Of a stretch of 64,000 nucleotides of DNA, positions 1 to 8,145 are shown one piece after another. The notes below the pieces were generated by a model, which worked only from the letters and a program-made list of their open reading frames with translations, was not told where the DNA came from and made no database searches. A program made the translations under genes and the position numbers. Numbering within the stretch: the stretch's first letter is position 1; each line of letters starts with the position of its first letter. Source of the DNA: Halovenus halobia (GTDB lineage Archaea; Halobacteriota; Halobacteria; Halobacteriales; Haloarculaceae); assembly GCF_051414135.1 (NCBI RefSeq), contig NZ_JBLKOA010000001.1:868001-932000 (forward strand), read 5' to 3'.

Positions 1-1211
1 TCACGCTCATCACGCTGTTGCCAACCTACATCAACACGCTCGACCCTCAGGGGGCAACAGTGTTCGGGCTGACCATCAGTGCGGGATTCATCATCGGTAT
101 GTACACGACTGGGTTCACGCTCGCCCAGACAGCAACAGTTGTCCCGCTGGCGTGGGCCGGTGACCGCTTCGACAAGCGACTCGTCCTCCTCGTTGTCCTC
201 GGAATGGGGGTAGTCATCTACGCGCTGTTTCCGCTGGTGGACTCGTCGCTGTCCTTCGTTGCAATCCGCGCGCTGCAGGGCGTCGTTGTCACCGGTAGCG
301 GGCTGATGTCGCTCTCACTCGTTGGGCAGGTTGCCGCTACGGGGACGCGAGCAGACAAGATTGGAAAGGCGAATGCCGCCTCCTTTGCGGCCTCGATTCT
401 GGGGTCGCTCTCTGCCGGTGCAATCTACGACGCTGTCGGGTTTGGGCTGGTGTTTATGCTCGTCGCCGCACTGTTCGTCCTCGCGTGGCTGATTGTGCTG
501 GTCGTGCTCGACGACGACGACACTCGCCGGAAGGGATTCCCGTTCACCGACCTCGCGCTCAACAGAAAGATTGTGACGATTTCGACCTTCCGAGCGCAGT
601 ACGCCTTCGCGGTGACGATGGTCCGGACGTGGATTCCAATCTACGCAGGGACAGCCCTCGCGTCGGGCGGGTTGGCAGTCGGTGCGACGGCAGTCGCAGT
701 GACCGTCACAGCAGAGAAAGCAACGAACATGCTCGGACAACTGTTCACCGGCCAGCTCTCCGACCGGTACGGGCGGTCGCTGTTCGTCTTCGCCGGCGGC
801 GGAGCCTACGGCCTCGTCGCGCTGGCGGTGCCGCTGTCCCCCACAGTTGGCTCGGCGGTTGGTGCCGGCGTCACGGTGCCGATTCTCGGCGAGTTGCCAG
901 CAGCGTATCTCCCGCTGGTTGCGTTCTCAGGGTTGCTCGGCGTCGCCGACTCGTTTCGCGAACCGGCGAGTATGGCGCTGTTTGCCGACGAAGGGACCTC
1001 CGAAGGCGGCGTCGCGTCGAGTTTCGGCATCCGCGAACTGGTCTGGCGGCCAGGGTCAGTCGCCGCGCCGCTGATTGCAGGCTGGCTGATGGTCGAGGTG
1101 AGTATGGCGTCTGTGTTCTACGTCGGGGGAACATTCGCGCTCACCGGCGTCGTAGCCTTCCTTGCCGTGCTTACGGTCGACCACGGCAGGGCCGCGCTGA
1201 CAACCTGGTGA
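1..1211 (+). CDS. MFS transporter, 5' end outside the window
   Basis: Major facilitator superfamily membrane transporter of unknown substrate. About 400 residues are visible and the reading frame is open to the first base, so the true start lies upstream. The translation is almost all hydrophobic helices. It has the MFS loop motif twice, once per six-helix half: AGDRFDKR near visible residue 55 and GQLSDRYGRS in the second half. This spacing of two DRxxR-type motifs is diagnostic of the family. The C-terminal half is complete and ends 64 bases before the photolyase on the same strand. Nothing in the context points to a substrate; drug or metabolite efflux would be a guess. Confidence 0.85.
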   Translation, partial: TLITLLPTYINTLDPQGATVFGLTISAGFIIGMYTTGFTLAQTATVVPLAWAGDRFDKRLVLLVVLGMGVVIYALFPLVDSSLSFVAIRALQGVVVTGSGLMSLSLVGQVAATGTRADKIGKANAASFAASILGSLSAGAIYDAVGFGLVFMLVAALFVLAWLIVLVVLDDDDTRRKGFPFTDLALNRKIVTISTFRAQYAFAVTMVRTWIPIYAGTALASGGLAVGATAVAVTVTAEKATNMLGQLFTGQLSDRYGRSLFVFAGGGAYGLVALAVPLSPTVGSAVGAGVTVPILGELPAAYLPLVAFSGLLGVADSFREPASMALFADEGTSEGGVASSFGIRELVWRPGSVAAPLIAGWLMVEVSMASVFYVGGTFALTGVVAFLAVLTVDHGRAALTTW

Positions 1212-1275
1212 GCCGCACTGCCAGCCGATTTTGTGGGGACCACCAGCCTCAAATTCCCGTAAGCCAAATTACTGT

Positions 1276-2646
1276 ATGAACCTCTTCTGGCACAGACGCG
1301 ACTTTCGAATTCCGGACAACCGTGGACTGACACTGGCCACCAACAACGGCCCGACACTACCGGTCTACATTGTCGATACGGACATGCTCGCACAGATTGG
1401 CAAGCGCCAACGGGCCTTCTTCATGGAGGGAGTGCGAGAACTGAAGCGGCGATACCGACGACTCGGCTCGGACCTGCTCGTCCGCGGTGGTGAGCCTGCG
1501 GACGTTCTCAGCGAGATTTCTGAGGACTACGACGCCGAGCGCGTCTACTACAACCGCGGGTATCGCCCAGCGCGACGAAACCGCGAGCGTGCTGTCGACG
1601 AGGCCCTCCCCACGAAGTCAGTACAGGACTTATTGCTCGTCGACCCGGACCGACTCGACCGCTCCTACCCAAATCACAGCCAGTTCTACAACGACTGGCA
1701 AGGTGAACACAAACTGACGCCCTTCGAGCGCCCGGATGAGGAGACGCTCGTTTCGTTCAGCGACGACACCGGCCCGCCCAGTATCGAGGCCGACATCGAG
1801 TTACCAGCGGCAGGGTACGAGTCCGCCCGCGAACGCTACGACCAGTTTCTGACCGCCGGAATCGAGAGTTACAACGACACCCGCGACGACATGCGTCGGG
1901 CGGTCGAACAGCCAGTCGGTGCCGTCTCTCGGCTCTCACCGTATCTCGCGGCTGGGATGATCGGCATTCGAGAGGTGTGGGCCGACGCCGGCGAGCGCTA
2001 CGACGCGGCGACGGGTCGGGCACGCAAGAACATCGACAAGTTCCGCTACGAACTCTCTTGGCGCGAACAGAACTACCACCTGCTCAACTACAACCCGAGG
2101 CTGCTGACTGAGAATTACAAGGAGATTCCGAACCCAATCGAGTGGCGAAATGACAACGAGGACGTAGAGGCATGGAAGCGCGGCGAGACGGGGTATCCCT
2201 TCGTCGACGCAGGAATGCGCCAGTTGAACGAGGAAGGATACATCCACAACCGCCCGCGACAGGTCGTTGCCTCTTTCCTGACCAAACACCTGCTGATTGA
2301 CTGGCGTGTTGGCGCACGGTACTTCCAGAAACAGTTGCTCGACCACGACCCGGCCAACAACTACGGCAGTTGGCAGTGGATCGCCTCGACCGGGACAGAC
2401 AGCGTCGACGTCCGCATCTTTGACCCAATCTCGCAGGCCAGCAAGTACGACGACGGCGCGACCTACATCCGAGAGTACGTGCCCGAACTCGCAGACGTTC
2501 CGACGGAGAAAATCATCGACTGGCCGACACTGTCGAAAAGAGAGCGCGACGAGTTCACGGCAGGGTATGCTGACCCGATTGTCGACAGAAACGAGGGGTA
2601 CGAACGAGCACAGCGCACGTTCGAGCGGGCGCTCGGAAAGCGGTAG
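1276..2646 (+). CDS. phr: Deoxyribodipyrimidine photolyase (cryptochrome/photolyase family)
   Basis: Flavoenzyme that uses blue light to split cyclobutane pyrimidine dimers in DNA. 456 residues, normal for class I photolyases. The N-terminal Rossmann-like antenna domain starts FWHRRDFRIPDN. The C-terminal FAD domain carries the family signatures SWREQNYHLL, TGYPFVDAGMRQL, HNRPRQVVASFLTKHLL and the block WQWIASTGTDSVDVRIFDP. The start at 1276 is chosen over an in-frame codon at 1231 because MNLFWHRRDFR is the normal N-terminus and the upstream residues are not conserved in type. It stands alone between the MFS gene and moaA. Light repair is expected in organisms of sunlit brines. Some relatives are cryptochromes, so CPD repair rather than signalling is inferred. 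Confidence 0.93.
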   Translation: MNLFWHRRDFRIPDNRGLTLATNNGPTLPVYIVDTDMLAQIGKRQRAFFMEGVRELKRRYRRLGSDLLVRGGEPADVLSEISEDYDAERVYYNRGYRPARRNRERAVDEALPTKSVQDLLLVDPDRLDRSYPNHSQFYNDWQGEHKLTPFERPDEETLVSFSDDTGPPSIEADIELPAAGYESARERYDQFLTAGIESYNDTRDDMRRAVEQPVGAVSRLSPYLAAGMIGIREVWADAGERYDAATGRARKNIDKFRYELSWREQNYHLLNYNPRLLTENYKEIPNPIEWRNDNEDVEAWKRGETGYPFVDAGMRQLNEEGYIHNRPRQVVASFLTKHLLIDWRVGARYFQKQLLDHDPANNYGSWQWIASTGTDSVDVRIFDPISQASKYDDGATYIREYVPELADVPTEKIIDWPTLSKRERDEFTAGYADPIVDRNEGYERAQRTFERALGKR

Positions 2647-2704
2647 TCGGGTGACAGGCAGCCGACGGTGATCAGTTGTTCTGTCCCCGTGGCACCGCCC
2701 CACA

Positions 2705-2716
2705 CATCTATATGCT
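2705..2716 (+). promoter_or_regulatory. TATA-like element of the moaA promoter
   Basis: The AT-rich stretch atctatatg lies about 25-30 bases before the ATG at 2737 in otherwise GC-rich sequence. The spacing fits a leaderless haloarchaeal transcript that begins at or next to the start codon, and it supports 2737 over the in-frame codon at 2668, which lies upstream of this box. Confidence 0.5.
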
Positions 2717-2736
2717 CCGCGGTGCAGATTAACAGT

Positions 2737-3804
2737 ATGCCCCTCGAAGATGACCACGGCCGGGAGGTGACGGGGATCCGCATCTCACTCACCGACCGCT
2801 GTAATTTCGATTGCGTCTACTGTCACAACGAGGGCTTGGGGGACACGCGCGGTCCAATGGACCCGCAGGATGACGAGATGACCGCAGACGAAGTGGTGCG
2901 CATCCTCGAAGTCGTCGCGGAGTTTGGTGTTGACGCAGTCAAGTTCACGGGTGGGGAACCGATGCTTCGAGATGACCTCGAAGAGATCATCCGACGCACG
3001 CCCGAGGAGATGGAGGTGTCGATGACGACCAACGGCACCTTCCTCCCGGGACGCGCACCGGAGTTAGTGGAGGCGGGGTTAGACCGGGTGAACGTCTCAC
3101 AGGACGCGCTCGACCCCGATGATTTTGCGGAGTTGACCAAAAGTGGCGCGTACGACCGCGTCATCGAGGGGGTGGAAGCAGCACTCGACGCCGGCCTCGC
3201 GCCGGTGAAGCTGAATATGGTCGTCTTCGAGCCAACGGCCGGATACGTCCCTCAGATGGTCGACCACGTCGCCAGAAACGACGGTCTGCGCCTGCAGCTA
3301 ATCGAGTACATGCCCGAAATCTCCGGCCACCCGGAGTGGGCAATCGACATCGGTCGCGTGCACGACTGGCTGGCCGACCAGGCCCACCGAATCGAACGCC
3401 GGGAGATGCACGGCCGCGCCCGGTACTTCATCGAGCAAGGGACCACTGCCGACGACGAACCGGTGACTGTCGACATCGACAGCGAAGATCCCGACCTCAG
3501 CGAACTACCGGAAACCGCCGGCGAAGGAATGGTCGAAATTGTCGACCCGGTCGAGAACGCCGAGTTCTGTGCGAACTGCCATCGCGTCCGTGTTACACAC
3601 GACGGCAAGTTCAAGGGGTGTCTGAACCGCCACGACGACCACCGACCGATGGGGGAGATGTCAAAAGCCGAAATTCGAGAGTCCTTCCGCGAGACCGTCT
3701 CGAATCGCGTTCCGTACTACGGCGAGTACATGGTCCGCGAAGACGGCGAGTGGGTACCCAACGAGGAGTATCTCGAACTCGTCGAATCGCCGCCCACCGA
3801 CTGA
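2737..3804 (+). CDS. moaA: GTP 3',8-cyclase MoaA (molybdenum cofactor biosynthesis)
   Basis: Radical SAM enzyme that converts GTP to 3',8-cyclo-dihydro-GTP, the first step of molybdopterin synthesis. 355 residues. The N-terminal SAM cluster motif is CNFDCVYC (CX3CX2C), followed by the SAM-binding KFTGGEP. A second, C-terminal iron-sulfur site is formed by CANCHRVRVTHDGKFKGC, as in all MoaA. The C-terminus is ECGEWVPNEEY-like rather than the bacterial double glycine, usual for archaea. Start 2737 (MPLEDDHG) is preferred because a TATA-like box sits about 27 bases upstream. A MoaB-type protein follows on the same strand after 44 bases, which supports a molybdenum cofactor locus. Confidence 0.94.
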   Translation: MPLEDDHGREVTGIRISLTDRCNFDCVYCHNEGLGDTRGPMDPQDDEMTADEVVRILEVVAEFGVDAVKFTGGEPMLRDDLEEIIRRTPEEMEVSMTTNGTFLPGRAPELVEAGLDRVNVSQDALDPDDFAELTKSGAYDRVIEGVEAALDAGLAPVKLNMVVFEPTAGYVPQMVDHVARNDGLRLQLIEYMPEISGHPEWAIDIGRVHDWLADQAHRIERREMHGRARYFIEQGTTADDEPVTVDIDSEDPDLSELPETAGEGMVEIVDPVENAEFCANCHRVRVTHDGKFKGCLNRHDDHRPMGEMSKAEIRESFRETVSNRVPYYGEYMVREDGEWVPNEEYLELVESPPTD

Positions 3805-3848
3805 GTCGACGGGACGAGCTTTTTGTTCGGTGCCGCCAACGCTGAGGT

Positions 3849-4487
3849 ATGAGCGACCACAACGAGAGCGGTGACCACGGACATAGTCACGACCACGACG
3901 ATGGTGGCGGCCACGACGGCCACGACCATGGACATGACCACGGCCACGACGATAGTGGCGGCCACGACCACGACCATAGTGAGGAGAGTCATCAGCACAG
4001 CCATCTCGAACTCGAGACAGTCTCCTTTGCCGTCGTCACTGTCTCGACAAGCAGAACGCTGGAGAACGACCCCGGCGGCGACCGACTGCAGGAGTTGGTC
4101 GAAGCCGACGGCCACGAAGTTGCCGTCCGTGAACTCGTCGGCGACGAAACCGAAGCCATCGCGGCGACCGTCGAAGCACTCGTCGAGCGTCCTGCTGTCG
4201 ACGCAATCGTATTGACTGGCGGCACTGGACTCTCGCCCGAAGACGTGACAGTCGAGGCAGTGCGGCCGCTGTTCGACCAGACAATTCCCGGATTCGGCGA
4301 ACTGTTCCGTTATCTTTCCTACGAGGACATCGGACCGCGTGCGCTGCTCTCTCGGGCCTTCGCCGGCTCGACCGATGGCGTCGCTATCTTTTGTTTGCCG
4401 GGGAGCAAGACAGGAGCCGCCTTCGGGATGGAGGAGCTTATTCTGCCGACAGTGGCCCACATCCTCGGGCACACACAAGCGGAGTGA
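3849..4487 (+). CDS. moaB: MoaB/MogA-family molybdopterin protein with a histidine-rich N-terminal tail
   Basis: Molybdenum cofactor biosynthesis protein of the MoaB/MogA fold, which adenylylates molybdopterin or inserts metal. 212 residues. Residues about 55-208 form the domain: VVTVSTSRTLENDPGGD, the VLTGGTGLSPEDVTVEAV loop, FGELFRYLSYEDIGPRALLSRAFAG and FCLPGSKTGAAFGMEELILP. Residues 1-52 are an added tail with 17 histidines among Gly, Asp and Ser, resembling the metal-binding tails of nickel or zinc chaperones. The family is usually 160-180 residues, so the tail accounts for the extra length. The tail is encoded by short GGCCACGAC-type repeats. It lies just after moaA. The enzyme assignment is firm at family level; metal binding by the tail is inferred. 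Confidence 0.9.
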   Translation: MSDHNESGDHGHSHDHDDGGGHDGHDHGHDHGHDDSGGHDHDHSEESHQHSHLELETVSFAVVTVSTSRTLENDPGGDRLQELVEADGHEVAVRELVGDETEAIAATVEALVERPAVDAIVLTGGTGLSPEDVTVEAVRPLFDQTIPGFGELFRYLSYEDIGPRALLSRAFAGSTDGVAIFCLPGSKTGAAFGMEELILPTVAHILGHTQAE

Positions 4488-4531
4488 CCGAGAAAGGCAA
4501 CGTATAGGCCGCCCGAGGCGAAGGGGGAGAT

Positions 4532-5089
4532 ATGCAACAGCAGGTCCGCGAGCACGTGCCGGCGCTGACCGGCGTACTCACAATTGTCTCGCTTGCGCTG
4601 GTGTTTGGCGCTGTCTTCGGTGTCGTTCCGGAGGGGCTGCTTCCCCGCGCCGAGGGGGCTCTCGAGGCAATTCCACACATCAACGCACTGTTGAGTCTCA
4701 CGGCTATCGGAACGATTAGTTACGGTGTCGTCGCCATTCGTCGGCGCAACATTCAGACGCACCGCCGAGCGATGCTCGCAAGTACGGGAATTTTTGCGGT
4801 CTTCTTGCTGCTGTATCTCTACCGCATCTCGCTGGAAGGGCCGACAACGTACCCCGGCCCCGACCTGCTCTACCAGTACGTCTATCTCCCGATGCTGGCC
4901 GTGCACATCCTGCTCGCGATGCTCTGCATCCCCTTCGTCTACTACGCGCTGTTGCTGGCAAGTACGGTACCCGTCGCACGACTGCCAGAAACTCGTCACC
5001 CCACGGCCGGGCGAATCGCTGCCGGACTATGGCTCATCTCCTTTGCGCTTGGGTTTCTCGTCTACCTGCAGCTGTACATCGTCTTCTGA
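4532..5089 (+). CDS. DUF420 family integral membrane protein
   Basis: Membrane protein of 185 residues with about five helices, closely matching the archaeal DUF420 group, which is often found beside haem-copper oxidase genes and resembles CtaM-type assembly factors. Visible features are the first helix near residues 15-35, a conserved HINALLSL segment after the first loop, the basic loop RRRNIQTHRRAML, and YVYLPMLAVHILLAMLCIP with a central histidine. Paired histidines in adjacent helices would suit haem or metal handling, but this is inference. No oxidase gene is present in the window. It begins 44 bases after the MoaB gene and ends three bases before the convergent small membrane gene. Confidence 0.75.
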   Translation: MQQQVREHVPALTGVLTIVSLALVFGAVFGVVPEGLLPRAEGALEAIPHINALLSLTAIGTISYGVVAIRRRNIQTHRRAMLASTGIFAVFLLLYLYRISLEGPTTYPGPDLLYQYVYLPMLAVHILLAMLCIPFVYYALLLASTVPVARLPETRHPTAGRIAAGLWLISFALGFLVYLQLYIVF

Positions 5090-5092
5090 CCG

Positions 5093-5257
5093 TCAGCGTC
5101 GGTCGTCGGTATCTCGGCGCGCGGCGCGTTCGGCCTCTTCCCGGCTCATCGTCTCCTCTTGGCCTTCGTTCCGGACGAGGACGTACAGCACCAGCGGAGC
5201 GACGATGGCGAGTACCACGACCAGCAGGAACGTGAGATTAGTGACAAGCAGCGCCAT
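5093..5257 (-). CDS. Small single-helix membrane protein (54 residues)
   Basis: Short gene found by reading the minus strand. It encodes MALLVTNLTFLLVVVLAIVAPLVL..., one hydrophobic helix (about residues 3-29) followed by a charged cytoplasmic tail, EGQEETMSREEAERAARRDTDDRR. The start codon overlaps the stop of the upstream zinc ribbon gene as TGATG, so the two are probably translated together. Codon use and charge are typical of haloarchaeal genes. No family is recognised. The overlap suggests that it works with the zinc ribbon protein, perhaps as a membrane anchor, but no function is claimed. Confidence 0.65.
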   Translation of the reverse strand: MALLVTNLTFLLVVVLAIVAPLVLYVLVRNEGQEETMSREEAERAARRDTDDRR

Positions 5258-5469
5258 CAGCCGAGGAAGACGTCGACGATGTCGCTGGTCCCGCTGGTCG
5301 TGTCCCGGTACAGTTCGGAGTAGCCACAGTTGCGGCAGGAGACTACTTTGAACGAGTTCGTCTGAATGTCGAACATCTTGGAGAGTCCGCCACCGGTCGT
5401 CGAGATCTCGCCGACATCAGTTTCATCGTGACCACATTTCGGACAGCCGCGGTCAGTATCGTGAACCAT
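5257..5469 (-). CDS. Small zinc ribbon protein (COG3478-like)
   Basis: 70 residues with two CxxC knuckles, C9-PK-C12 and C45-RN-C48, the second inside VVSCRNCGYSELY. This layout matches a predicted nucleic-acid-binding zinc ribbon family found across prokaryotes. The region between the knuckles, SKMFDIQTNSF, is the usual place for the family's conserved loop. The protein is expected to bind one zinc ion; DNA or RNA binding is predicted, not known. It is the first gene of a two-gene minus-strand unit with the 54-residue membrane protein, and is divergent from cytidine deaminase. Confidence 0.75.
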   Translation of the reverse strand: MVHDTDRGCPKCGHDETDVGEISTTGGGLSKMFDIQTNSFKVVSCRNCGYSELYRDTTSGTSDIVDVFLG

Positions 5470-5566
5470 ATTCCACAGTTCGATTGGCTGGCTGATAAGA
5501 TGCCAGTCGCGTTTCAGACCCCGAAACGACGGTGGCTATTTGAGGCGGGTGGCCAACAGCACAGAT

Positions 5567-5986
5567 ATGCCACCAAGCGAAGCAGAGTTACTTGCGGCGG
5601 CCGAGACGGCCCACGAGCAGGCCTACGTCCCGTACTCCTCGTACCCTGTCGGTGCCGCACTGCAAGCCGCCGACGGAACTGTCTATACTGGCTGTAATGT
5701 CGAGAACGCGAACTATTCCAATAGCCTCCACGCCGAGGAGGCAGCACTCGGGTCGGCTGTCAGCGACGGCGTCCGAGCGTTCGAGCGACTCGCCGTTGTC
5801 TCGGCCGCTGCGGATGGCGTCACACCCTGTGGGATGTGTCGCCAGACACTCGCCGAGTTCTGTGGCGAAGACTTCGTCATCCTCTGTGGGAGTGCCGACG
5901 GGACGGAGCGATACACACTGGGAGAGTTGCTCCCGGAAACGATTACGAAAGCACATCTCGACGCCGCAAAGGAGGGACAGCAATGA
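5567..5986 (+). CDS. cdd: Cytidine deaminase
   Basis: Zinc hydrolase that deaminates cytidine and deoxycytidine to uridine and deoxyuridine. 139 residues. Substrate site: YSSYPVGAAL and the NVENANYSNSLHAEEAAL motif with the catalytic Glu. Zinc ligands: the His of HAE and the two Cys of PCGMC. Using His as first ligand resembles the longer dimeric enzymes, while the length is that of the short tetrameric enzymes, which usually have Cys there. The start is ATG 5567 rather than the in-frame TTG at 5540. Its stop overlaps the next start (ATGA), so it is coupled to uridine phosphorylase and the two make a pyrimidine salvage operon: cytidine to uridine to uracil. Confidence 0.93.
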   Translation: MPPSEAELLAAAETAHEQAYVPYSSYPVGAALQAADGTVYTGCNVENANYSNSLHAEEAALGSAVSDGVRAFERLAVVSAAADGVTPCGMCRQTLAEFCGEDFVILCGSADGTERYTLGELLPETITKAHLDAAKEGQQ

Positions 5987-6810
5987 CCGACAGCGCCGGG
6001 TCAGAGGACCCGAAAGAAGACGAACAGTACCACCTCGAAGTGACAGACGAAGACGTTGCCGACAGCGTCCTCCTGCCGGGCGACCCGGGCCGAATCGAAA
6101 CTATCGTCGACTGCTGGGACAACGGCGAAGTCGTTGCCGACCACCGCGAGTACCGCACCGCAACCGGAACGACTGACGGCGCACCGATATCGGTCACGTC
6201 GACAGGAATCGGCTCACCGGGAGCGGCCATCGCCGTCGAGGAACTTGCGCGTGTTGGAGCTGACACGCTGATTCGGGTTGGCTCCTGTGGCGCAATCCAA
6301 CCAGAAACAGACGTTGGCGACCTGGTCATCACCTCCGGCGCGGTCCGACAGGAGGGCACCAGCGACGAGTACATCCGCAAGGACTACCCGGCAGTTGCGG
6401 ACCACGCGGTTGTCGCTGCGCTCGCGGCGGCCGCCGAAGAACTGGGGTACGACTATCACGTCGGACTCACCGCGTCCACGGACAGTTTCTACGCTGGACA
6501 GAGTCGCGAAGGGTTCCGTGGCTACCGGGGTCGCGGCAGTGAAGAGCTGATCGAGGAACTCAAGCGAGCAAACGTCCTCAACTTCGAGATGGAAGCGAGT
6601 GCCATCCTCACGCTCGCAAATATCTACGGGCTCCGTGCAGGCGCTGTCTGTACGGTCTACGCCGACCGAACGACTGGCGAGTTCGAGGTCACAGGTGAGC
6701 AGCGCGCGGCCAAGACAGCGAGCAGGGCAGTCAGTCTTCTCGCGGAGATGGACGAACAGGTTGCAGAATCAGACGCGTCGGAGTGGCACGCGAAACTCGG
6801 CTTGGAGTGA
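5983..6810 (+). CDS. udp: Uridine phosphorylase / nucleoside phosphorylase
   Basis: Phosphorolytic cleavage of uridine to uracil and ribose 1-phosphate. 275 residues of the PNP/UDP family: VLLPGDPGRIETI near the N-terminus (phosphate-binding GDPxR), TSTGIGSPGAAIAVEEL, RVGSCGAIQPETDVGDLVI, and NFEMEASAILTLANIYGL, which holds the Glu-Met-Glu that binds the ribose hydroxyls. Starting at ATG 5983 removes 49 residues of upstream frame that overlaps cytidine deaminase and has no family character. The four-base overlap with cdd indicates translational coupling. Convergent with the NADH dehydrogenase-like gene, nine bases apart. Base specificity within the family is inferred from the neighbour. Confidence 0.92.
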   Translation: MTDSAGSEDPKEDEQYHLEVTDEDVADSVLLPGDPGRIETIVDCWDNGEVVADHREYRTATGTTDGAPISVTSTGIGSPGAAIAVEELARVGADTLIRVGSCGAIQPETDVGDLVITSGAVRQEGTSDEYIRKDYPAVADHAVVAALAAAAEELGYDYHVGLTASTDSFYAGQSREGFRGYRGRGSEELIEELKRANVLNFEMEASAILTLANIYGLRAGAVCTVYADRTTGEFEVTGEQRAAKTASRAVSLLAEMDEQVAESDASEWHAKLGLE

Positions 6811-6819
6811 CTCCCAGAG

Positions 6820-7986
6820 TTACATGTCTGCCCAGGCGTTCGCCGCGCGGCCAACGCCCGTGATGTCGTTGATCCAGTTCGCCGCGATCATCTTCTTCAG
6901 CGTCCGGGCGGGGAAGCCGCCGAAGGTATCCACAAACGGAACGATGAAGACATCGTGTGCAACAGCGTCCTCGCCGACGGAGACGACTGTGCCTTTGTTT
7001 TTGTATTTCCAGTTTTTCAGCGGCTGGCCGCGCATCTCGCGGGCGATGTTCTCGCCAGCGACTTCGGCGGCCTGCCAGGCGGCCTGTGCCGTCGGCGGGG
7101 CCGGGTCCTCGCCTGGCTGGTCGATGAGCGCCGCGTCGCCTATCGCAAAGACGCGGTCGTTGGTCGTCTGGAACGTCTGACCGGCTTCGAGCCGGTAGTT
7201 GCGCTCGTCTTTGTCGACGTTGGCCTCGCGGACGGCGTTGCGGCCGGTGATGCCGCCCGTCCAGACCAGCACGTCGTAATCGAGTTCTGTCTCTTCGCCG
7301 ATGTAGACCGTATCTTCGTCAACTTCGCCGATGAAGTCACCAGTGAGGATGTTCACGTTGCGCTCTTCGAGCAGGTCACGCAGTGCGGACTGGATGCTAT
7401 CATCGTTTCCGGGAAAGATCTGGTCAAGGCCTTCGACAAGATGGATTTCGAGTGGCGCAGACCGCTCGTCACGGAGTCGAGCAATCTCACCTGCGGTCTG
7501 AATACCGGACAGGCCTGCACCACCGATGACAATCTGTGCCGGGTCGGTCTGGGTTGCTTCGTCGGCCGCGTCGACAACATCTTCGTGGATACCCAGCGCG
7601 TCGTCGAGACTCTTGAGCGTGTGCGCATACTCTTCGAGGCCTTCGATACCGAAGAATGCGGTGCGCGTTCCGAGTCCGACCAGTAGATAGTCATAGTCGA
7701 GCGTGTCACCGTCTTCGAGGTCGACAGTTCGCTCGTCGGTATCAACGCCCTCGACAGTCGCCTGAATGAACTCCGTCGACGGTGATTTGATCTCGTCGAT
7801 AGGGATGGCGACTTTCTCCTGAACGCTCGGGTTGCTGATACAGCGGTGTGTCTCGTGGAGAATGAGATGATAATCAACGTCCGATACCCACGTGATCTCT
7901 GCGTCGCCGGCGATCGACGATTCGAGACTTTGAACTGCTCCGGCACCGGCATAGCCGGAACCGAGAACGACGACCTGCTCTGTCAT
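6820..7986 (-). CDS. NAD(P)/FAD-dependent oxidoreductase, type II NADH dehydrogenase-like
   Basis: Flavoprotein of 388 residues. The N-terminal FAD motif is VVLGSGYAGAGAVQSL, the mid-protein NAD(P) motif is VIGGAGLSGIQTAGEI (about residues 160-175), and the second FAD contact VFAIGDAALID lies near residue 290. The family includes non-proton-pumping NADH:quinone reductases and sulfide:quinone reductases; the Cys pair of sulfide:quinone reductases is not evident, so NDH-2 is the better guess. Start: ATG 7986 directly after gggagga, a strong Shine-Dalgarno, so this gene is probably leadered. A TATA-like cctttgtatc lies around 8011-8020, with an imperfect palindrome just beyond it. It could feed quinones alongside the complex I genes far downstream. 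Confidence 0.85.
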   Translation of the reverse strand: MTEQVVVLGSGYAGAGAVQSLESSIAGDAEITWVSDVDYHLILHETHRCISNPSVQEKVAIPIDEIKSPSTEFIQATVEGVDTDERTVDLEDGDTLDYDYLLVGLGTRTAFFGIEGLEEYAHTLKSLDDALGIHEDVVDAADEATQTDPAQIVIGGAGLSGIQTAGEIARLRDERSAPLEIHLVEGLDQIFPGNDDSIQSALRDLLEERNVNILTGDFIGEVDEDTVYIGEETELDYDVLVWTGGITGRNAVREANVDKDERNYRLEAGQTFQTTNDRVFAIGDAALIDQPGEDPAPPTAQAAWQAAEVAGENIAREMRGQPLKNWKYKNKGTVVSVGEDAVAHDVFIVPFVDTFGGFPARTLKKMIAANWINDITGVGRAANAWADM

Positions 7987-8023
7987 ATCCTCCCGTCAGG
8001 AATCCGCCGATACAAAGGTTTGC

Positions 8024-8048
8024 AATTTACACTCCATTGTGAGTAATT
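8024..8048 (-). promoter_or_regulatory. Imperfect palindrome upstream of the NADH dehydrogenase-like gene
   Basis: The core 8027-8046 reads TTACACTCCATTGTGAGTAA, an imperfect inverted repeat with TTAC and GTAA outer arms. It lies 40-60 bases before the start codon, immediately upstream of the TATA-like element. The position suits a regulator binding site; the regulator is unknown. Confidence 0.35.
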
Positions 8049-8145
8049 CACATGAACAGAGAGCCGTCAATAGAGAGACGACGAAACACGATTGATAGGG
8101 TCTCAGAGTGCCCGTATCGTCGAGATTCGGTAGCAGGGGTCGAAC

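Noticed and set aside
1936..2757. Open frame of 273 codons on the minus strand
   Set aside because: Antisense to the photolyase and the moaA promoter.
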